Assembly (NCBI GenBank): GCA_030525455.1
Contig: JAUNER010000003.1
Span: 54,943 to 118,942 of the forward strand
Direction of reading: 5' to 3'
Source of the DNA: Akkermansia sp.
Lineage (GTDB): Bacteria; Verrucomicrobiota; Verrucomicrobiia; Verrucomicrobiales; Akkermansiaceae
Length of the DNA stretch: 64,000 nt
Below the pieces are notes generated by a model. It did no database searches, had not been told where the DNA came from, and saw only the letters and a list, made by a program, of their open reading frames with translations. How positions within the stretch are numbered: position 1 is the stretch's first letter; every line of letters begins with the position of its first letter. Below, one piece after another: positions 60,263 through 64,000 of the stretch. Both the position numbers and the translations under genes were made by a program.

Positions 60263-61660
60263 TTAGGATTCCGGGCAGGGGGTGCCTTGTAGCGGTTTGC
60301 CTTCGAACTCACCTGTTAGAGCCTTAAGGAAAGCAGAAAGCTGGCGAAGTTCATTGGCATCGAAATCAGATCTGCCGACTTGATACTTGTACATTTTGAT
60401 GATGGCTTCCTTGAGGGTTTTAGCGGAAGCATCGTGCATATATGGCCAAGTGAGTTCGACATTACGAAGTGTAGGAACGCGGAATTTATGCTGGTCAGAT
60501 TCACGTTTAGTGAAGTTCATCAAGCCATTATCATCAGGAGTAAGTTTGCGAGTGCCGAAGAAATTACCCTTAAGGTCGGCATGTTCGAATGACTGACCAC
60601 CGAGAGCCGGGCCGGAATGGCAAGTATAGCAACCATTATCCATGAAGAGTTTGTACCCTTTGATGGCATCCTTGCTCATAGCCTTTTTATCTCCCTTGAG
60701 ATATTTATCGAACGGACTATTAGGTGTGATAAGGGTGCGTTCGTATTCAGCAATGGCATCTGTAATGGTGTCTGCGTTGAAGCCAGCAGGATAAACTTTT
60801 CGGAAATCAGCGGCAAACTCAGTCTTTTGATTTAGTTTGGCGGCGATTTTTTCCCAATCGTTGGGATGTTTATACCCCATTTCAACAGGATTAAGAGGCG
60901 GCCCCCCAGCTTGTTCCTTCAAATCAGCAGCACGACCATCCCAGAATTGCTGGATGTGGAAAGCAGCATTGAATACCGTAGGTGCATTGATGCCTCCTTT
61001 TTGTCCTCGTACACCGGTAGAGGTTGCTAAATTATCTGTACCCCCTTTTTCTAAAGCATGGCAGGAGGCACAAGAGACGGTGTTATCATCAGATAGAGCT
61101 ACATCATGATAGAGAGCTTTACCCAGTGCCACCTTATCCTTGTTTACCGGCAGGGCATTTGGTAAAGGCATGATGGGTTGCATGGCAAATTCTTCGCCAA
61201 TGAGATTTATCCATGGGTGGTTTTTCCATGCAAGTTGTGCTCGTTTAGCCCAAATAGTTTGTTGGAAAGCGGCTTTTTCTTGTTTATCAAGAGTAGAACC
61301 CCAGTGTACTGCCGTGTAGGCAACCGGAGGCATAGAAGCTGTTTTGATAGCGTATTCGAGCTTGGCTAAGTTAGTTGCCGTCGGAGTTGCATCAACGTTG
61401 TAGTGGCGTAACCCATCTTTAACGTGATTGGCCAGCATACCACCGGAAAGAGTGTTCATTAGCTCAGAAATTTTTGTGCCGGGACGGTGGCAGTCAGCAC
61501 ATTTTGAGTTAATAGCTTGCTGATAGATGAAATTTGCCTTGGCATTTGTCATAGGTGCCACACTCATATCTGGCAAGATGAGCGGAGAAATAATTGCACC
61601 TGCAACGACGAGCCCGCCAAAAACGGCACCGGCTGAAAGGAAAGAGCGTACTTTATTCAT
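60263..61660 (-). CDS. Tri-haem cytochrome c peroxidase (YhjA/quinol peroxidase type)
   Basis: 465 residues with an N-terminal hydrophobic anchor (about 8-29) and three CxxCH haem sites: CADCH (54-58) in an extra N-terminal haem domain, CASCH (197-201) and CYTCH (344-348) in the classical di-haem CcpA/MauG fold. Typical segments include VALGKALYHDVALSDDNTVSCASCH, GVRGQKGGINAPTVFNAAFHIQQFWDGRAADL, LNPVEMG, and KFRVPTLRNVELTWPYMHDAS. Three haems with a membrane anchor and this length match E. coli YhjA (Ccp), which reduces H2O2 with electrons from quinol, so periplasmic peroxide respiration or detoxification is expected. It is monocistronic, with its own terminator. Confidence 0.9.
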   Translation of the reverse strand: MNKVRSFLSAGAVFGGLVVAGAIISPLILPDMSVAPMTNAKANFIYQQAINSKCADCHRPGTKISELMNTLSGGMLANHVKDGLRHYNVDATPTATNLAKLEYAIKTASMPPVAYTAVHWGSTLDKQEKAAFQQTIWAKRAQLAWKNHPWINLIGEEFAMQPIMPLPNALPVNKDKVALGKALYHDVALSDDNTVSCASCHALEKGGTDNLATSTGVRGQKGGINAPTVFNAAFHIQQFWDGRAADLKEQAGGPPLNPVEMGYKHPNDWEKIAAKLNQKTEFAADFRKVYPAGFNADTITDAIAEYERTLITPNSPFDKYLKGDKKAMSKDAIKGYKLFMDNGCYTCHSGPALGGQSFEHADLKGNFFGTRKLTPDDNGLMNFTKRESDQHKFRVPTLRNVELTWPYMHDASAKTLKEAIIKMYKYQVGRSDFDANELRQLSAFLKALTGEFEGKPLQGTPCPES

Positions 61661-61730
61661 ATAGCGACGTTGAATAACTAGTGGTTAGTGTAGTGAGATT
61701 TCTGAAGAAATCAAGGTTAATTCTCTTTAT

Positions 61731-62687
61731 TTACAGTTCTCCTGCTCGTCTCAAATCCTCATTGATGGCTTCTAGCACATCTTCTTCAGGGCGGAAGTTG
61801 GCAGCGTGATATGAACTTCGGACTAAAGGTCCTGAAGCAACATGCTTAAAGCCCTTGGTACGAGCGATTTCTTCATAGCGAGCAAAGTCATCCGGGTGAA
61901 TGTATTTGACGACAGGTAAATGGTTTTTTGTAGGGCGTAGATATTGTCCTAACGTAAGAACTGTAACCCCATGTTCTAGCAAATCGTCCATGGATTGGAA
62001 TAATTCATCTTCTGTTTCTCCAAGTCCGAGCATGATGCCACTTTTTGTAGCCACTTTGCCTTGTACACTATCGAGTGCCATTTTGAGGACACAAAGGGAG
62101 CGGCGGTATTGGGCTCTAAATCGAACAAATGGGGATAAGCGTTCAACGGTTTCGAGATTGTGCCCGAAAATATGAGGCCGAGCCGCCATTAATGTTTCGA
62201 TGGAGCTGGCTTTTTCATTCAAGTCTGAAACAAGAACCTCGATAATAGTCGAGGGACTAGCTCTGCGAACGGCTCGAATCGTCTCTGCAAAATGTGCCGC
62301 TGCCCCATCCGGCAAATCATCTCGAGTTACCATGGTAATGACAGCGTGTCTTAGTTTCATTTGAACGACGGCATCAGCGACATGTTGAGGTTCCTGAGGG
62401 TCTAGGGGGAGTGGTTTTGCCGTTTTTACCGCACAAAAACCACATGCTCGAGTACAGCGTTCGCCGCCAATCATAAATGTGGCTGTTCCTTCATTCCAGC
62501 ATTCGTATCTATTTGGACAATGGGCTTCTTCGCAGACAGTAAAGAGTTTTTTGCCCTCCATGAGTTGTTTTACATCCCAGAACTCTCGACTATTTGGCAA
62601 GCGAACTTTGAGCCATTCCGGTTTTCTTTCTATTTCACTATTGTCCGTATTTTCGTGTCGGCATCCCATAACGCTTCTAGATTGCAT
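61731..62687 (-). CDS. lipA: Lipoyl synthase
   Basis: Radical-SAM enzyme inserting two sulfurs into octanoyl groups of lipoate-dependent complexes. 318 residues (or 312 if the ATG at 62669, MGCRHEN, is used). The auxiliary cluster is CEEAHCPNRYEC and the radical-SAM cluster is CTRACGFC, with the family start RKPEWLKVRLP and GTATFMIGGERCTRACGFC. The C-terminal RSSY motif (VRSSYHAANF) supplies the Ser ligand. All ligands are intact. No lipB or 2-oxoacid dehydrogenase gene is adjacent. It is separated from the peroxidase gene by 70 bp. Confidence 0.95.
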   Translation of the reverse strand: MQSRSVMGCRHENTDNSEIERKPEWLKVRLPNSREFWDVKQLMEGKKLFTVCEEAHCPNRYECWNEGTATFMIGGERCTRACGFCAVKTAKPLPLDPQEPQHVADAVVQMKLRHAVITMVTRDDLPDGAAAHFAETIRAVRRASPSTIIEVLVSDLNEKASSIETLMAARPHIFGHNLETVERLSPFVRFRAQYRRSLCVLKMALDSVQGKVATKSGIMLGLGETEDELFQSMDDLLEHGVTVLTLGQYLRPTKNHLPVVKYIHPDDFARYEEIARTKGFKHVASGPLVRSSYHAANFRPEEDVLEAINEDLRRAGEL

Positions 62688-62820
62688 CGAAAGGTGTGAT
62701 TTGGCAATAGTATTTTGCCTAGCCTTGCGGATTTTTATGCAGACGTGTGTGAAAAAAAGTGAATTTGCCGGATGAAGTAGCCGAAAATGATATTGAGGTT
62801 ATGATAAATAGGAGGAGAGA

Positions 62821-63741
62821 CTAGGGGACATTTATTTCAAGCAAATGAGTTTTTGTCTCTGTTGTGATAGGGGTAGCATGTGCCGGAGAAATGATGAAGT
62901 CTCCTTGAGTGGCTGTGGCATTTGGCCATGAAATGCGACCTTCTAATATCGCAAAAATGGCAAATTTTTTCGAGTTGCTTTGAGTAAATGATTCGCAGGG
63001 AGGAAGAATGTGTTCTTTGATAGAGAATGGCTTTACTTGGGTTGTATATCCAGGTTGTTTCTCTAGTTGTTGGTATTCTTTAATGGCATCTAGAGATTGG
63101 GGTACATGGAGTTCTCTGCCTCGCCCCAGAGAGTCTCTTCTATTCCAGTCATAGAGGCGATAGGTGGTATCGCTGTTTTGTTGGATTTCAACGATTAAGT
63201 GTTCTCCGCTAATGGCGTGGATGAGCCCTGAAGGAATATAGAGATGTTTGCCCCTATCCAGATGATGAGAGCATAAATGTTTATCTACATCATCTTCTAA
63301 GATTGCTTGATGAAGGTCATCTGGAGTTGTATTTGGTTGAAGACCGGCGTAAATTGTCGCATCGCTTGAGGAATAGAGGATGTACCAAATTTCGTTTTTT
63401 TCTTCGCCCCCCCAGCGGGTTGCTGTTGCTTTAGGTGGATGAACTTGAATAGATAACTTATCACTTACATCTAGTAGTTTGCACAGTAAGGGGAAGTTGG
63501 TAAAATGGTCATATCCGTCCCCAAAAATTTCCTTTCTATGCTCTTGCCAGAGTTGGTTAAGTGAGTAACCTTGCCATGGCCCTTCTTTCACAATGCTTAC
63601 TGCTCCCGGTCTATCGCTAATTTCCCATGATTCTCCACATGGTTCGGAGAATACCGGAGTCGTGCGTCCTAGCATGAGTTGTAGTTTTCTACCACCCCAA
63701 ATACGAGGTTGATAGATCGGATGGAAACGGAAGGGGGTCAT
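62821..63741 (-). CDS. manA: Mannose-6-phosphate isomerase (type I)
   Basis: Zn enzyme interconverting fructose-6-P and mannose-6-P. 306 residues from the ATG at 63741 (MTPFRFHPIYQPRIWGG). It shows SEPCGESWEISDRPGAVS, FPLLCKLLDVSDKLSIQVHPPKATA (Zn ligands Gln and His), KNEIWYIL (Glu ligand), YIPSGLIHAISGEHLIVEIQQNSDTTYRLYDWNR with the last His ligand and the YRLYDW signature. It is the short bacterial ManA. It feeds mannose-6-P toward the GDP-mannose used by gmd and fcl. An in-frame TTG at 63780 is actually the first three bases of its -35 box. Confidence 0.93.
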   Translation of the reverse strand: MTPFRFHPIYQPRIWGGRKLQLMLGRTTPVFSEPCGESWEISDRPGAVSIVKEGPWQGYSLNQLWQEHRKEIFGDGYDHFTNFPLLCKLLDVSDKLSIQVHPPKATATRWGGEEKNEIWYILYSSSDATIYAGLQPNTTPDDLHQAILEDDVDKHLCSHHLDRGKHLYIPSGLIHAISGEHLIVEIQQNSDTTYRLYDWNRRDSLGRGRELHVPQSLDAIKEYQQLEKQPGYTTQVKPFSIKEHILPPCESFTQSNSKKFAIFAILEGRISWPNATATQGDFIISPAHATPITTETKTHLLEINVP

Positions 63742-63752
63742 TGTGTGATCTG

Positions 63753-63780
63753 ACTTTAGCAAAATCGATATTGTTGACAA
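63753..63780 (-). promoter_or_regulatory. manA promoter, near-leaderless
   Basis: On the minus strand, -35 TTGTCA (63775-63780), 16-nt spacer, -10 TAAAGT (63753-63758), 11 nt to the ATG. Confidence 0.5.
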
Positions 63781-63824
63781 GTTTAATCTATGTTCGGTGA
63801 TATGTAAGTATTTGAATGATAGAT

Positions 63825-63861
63825 AAAAAGGCTCGTGGTTTTGAGTTCCACGAGCCTTTTT
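63825..63861 (-). terminator. Intrinsic terminator of the gene at the right edge
   Basis: A 14-bp perfect stem (63825-63838 with 63848-63861, core GGCTCGTGG/CCACGAGCC) with a 9-nt loop and T5 on both strands. It lies 18 bp after the stop of the partial gene at 63879. Confidence 0.9.
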
Positions 63862-63878
63862 AGAGGTTGAAAATTCAA

Positions 63879-64000
63879 TTACTTAACAGATTCCCAAACC
63901 GGACCGATTTCGTCAAAAGGAACGTATTCCTTGCTCTTATCGGGTTTTGGCACACCGTTGTTGGTGCGGAATAATGGGAGGATTGGTGAACCTGTGGAAT
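63879..64000 (-). CDS. Partial gene at the right edge, C-terminus only
   Basis: On the minus strand an open frame enters from beyond position 64000 and ends at a TAA (63879-63881), encoding at least 39 residues that end ...KSKEYVPFDEIGPVWESVK. The terminator directly downstream supports a real gene end. The visible part is polar, with Pro and Lys, and has no motif that I can assign. The family is not recognised. Confidence 0.6.
   Translation of the reverse strand, partial: STGSPILPLFRTNNGVPKPDKSKEYVPFDEIGPVWESVK

Noticed and set aside
62704..62720. GGCAA/TTGCC inverted repeat upstream of lipA
   Set aside because: Arms of only 5 bp, within chance expectation for the region.

Overview
The window is a densely coded stretch of bacterial chromosome of moderate GC (mid-40s % by eye). 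It holds about 48 protein genes, with no tRNA, rRNA, insertion sequence, prophage or CRISPR array that I can see. The content suggests a host-associated, Gram-negative, possibly Akkermansiaceae-like member of the Verrucomicrobiota. The pointers are a lipoprotein ending in an SHD1-like domain (common in the PVC group), an exported GH33 sialidase beside GDP-fucose genes, LptE/BamD outer-membrane biogenesis, secreted ankyrin proteins, and an almost complete lack of Shine-Dalgarno motifs. This placement is inference, because no rRNA or marker phylogeny was available.

Layout. 1-7010: a partial coiled-coil gene, a lone peptide-ABC ATPase, der, pyk, divergent cinA, and dnaB. 7078-11876: a three-gene minus-strand operon of two exported ankyrin-repeat proteins around a Cys-containing exported protein. 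12136-18451: a tightly packed operon glnS-ribBA-ribH-nusB-ftsY-rlmN, whose NusB carries a long insertion. 18655-25461 (+): a zinc-ribbon membrane protein, a sugar-porter MFS protein with a large extra loop domain, then gmd-fcl and an unusual nucleotidyltransferase-cupin fusion behind a structured leader. 25494-34161: an HGSNAT-like acyltransferase, an L,D-transpeptidase lipoprotein, a class B PBP, and two diverged paralogues of a large exported protein. 34365-41531: the complete F-type ATP synthase operon (a, c, b, delta, alpha, gamma, beta, epsilon) plus a DUF5069-like gene coupled to atpC. 41749-51359: CDF transporter, maf, ilvA, rsmI-lptE-bamD-hisI, holB, sialidase and small membrane proteins. 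51857-56168: lepA, a Cys-less thioredoxin-like lipoprotein and cysS. 56275-61660: a ferrous-iron operon (feoA-feoA-feoB-Cys-rich peptide) behind a DtxR-like operator, then a tri-haem peroxidase. 61731-64000: lipA, manA and a partial gene.

How genes fit together: manA, gmd and fcl give fructose-6-P to mannose-6-P and GDP-mannose to GDP-fucose (the phosphomannomutase and guanylyltransferase are not in the window). ribBA and ribH supply riboflavin precursors. rsmI, lptE, bamD, the L,D-transpeptidase and the PBP serve translation fidelity and envelope assembly. Ferrous iron uptake sits beside a tri-haem peroxidase.

A recurring regulatory theme is that many promoters have a -10 box ending only 6-12 nt before the ATG, which predicts leaderless or nearly leaderless mRNAs. 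Genes inside operons also mostly lack Shine-Dalgarno sequences. The most unusual items are the FeoB with DUF805-like halves in permuted order, the HxGH nucleotidyltransferase-cupin fusion, the exported ankyrin operon, the MFS insertion, the Cys-less thioredoxin/SHD1 lipoprotein and the paralogous pair before the ATP synthase operon.
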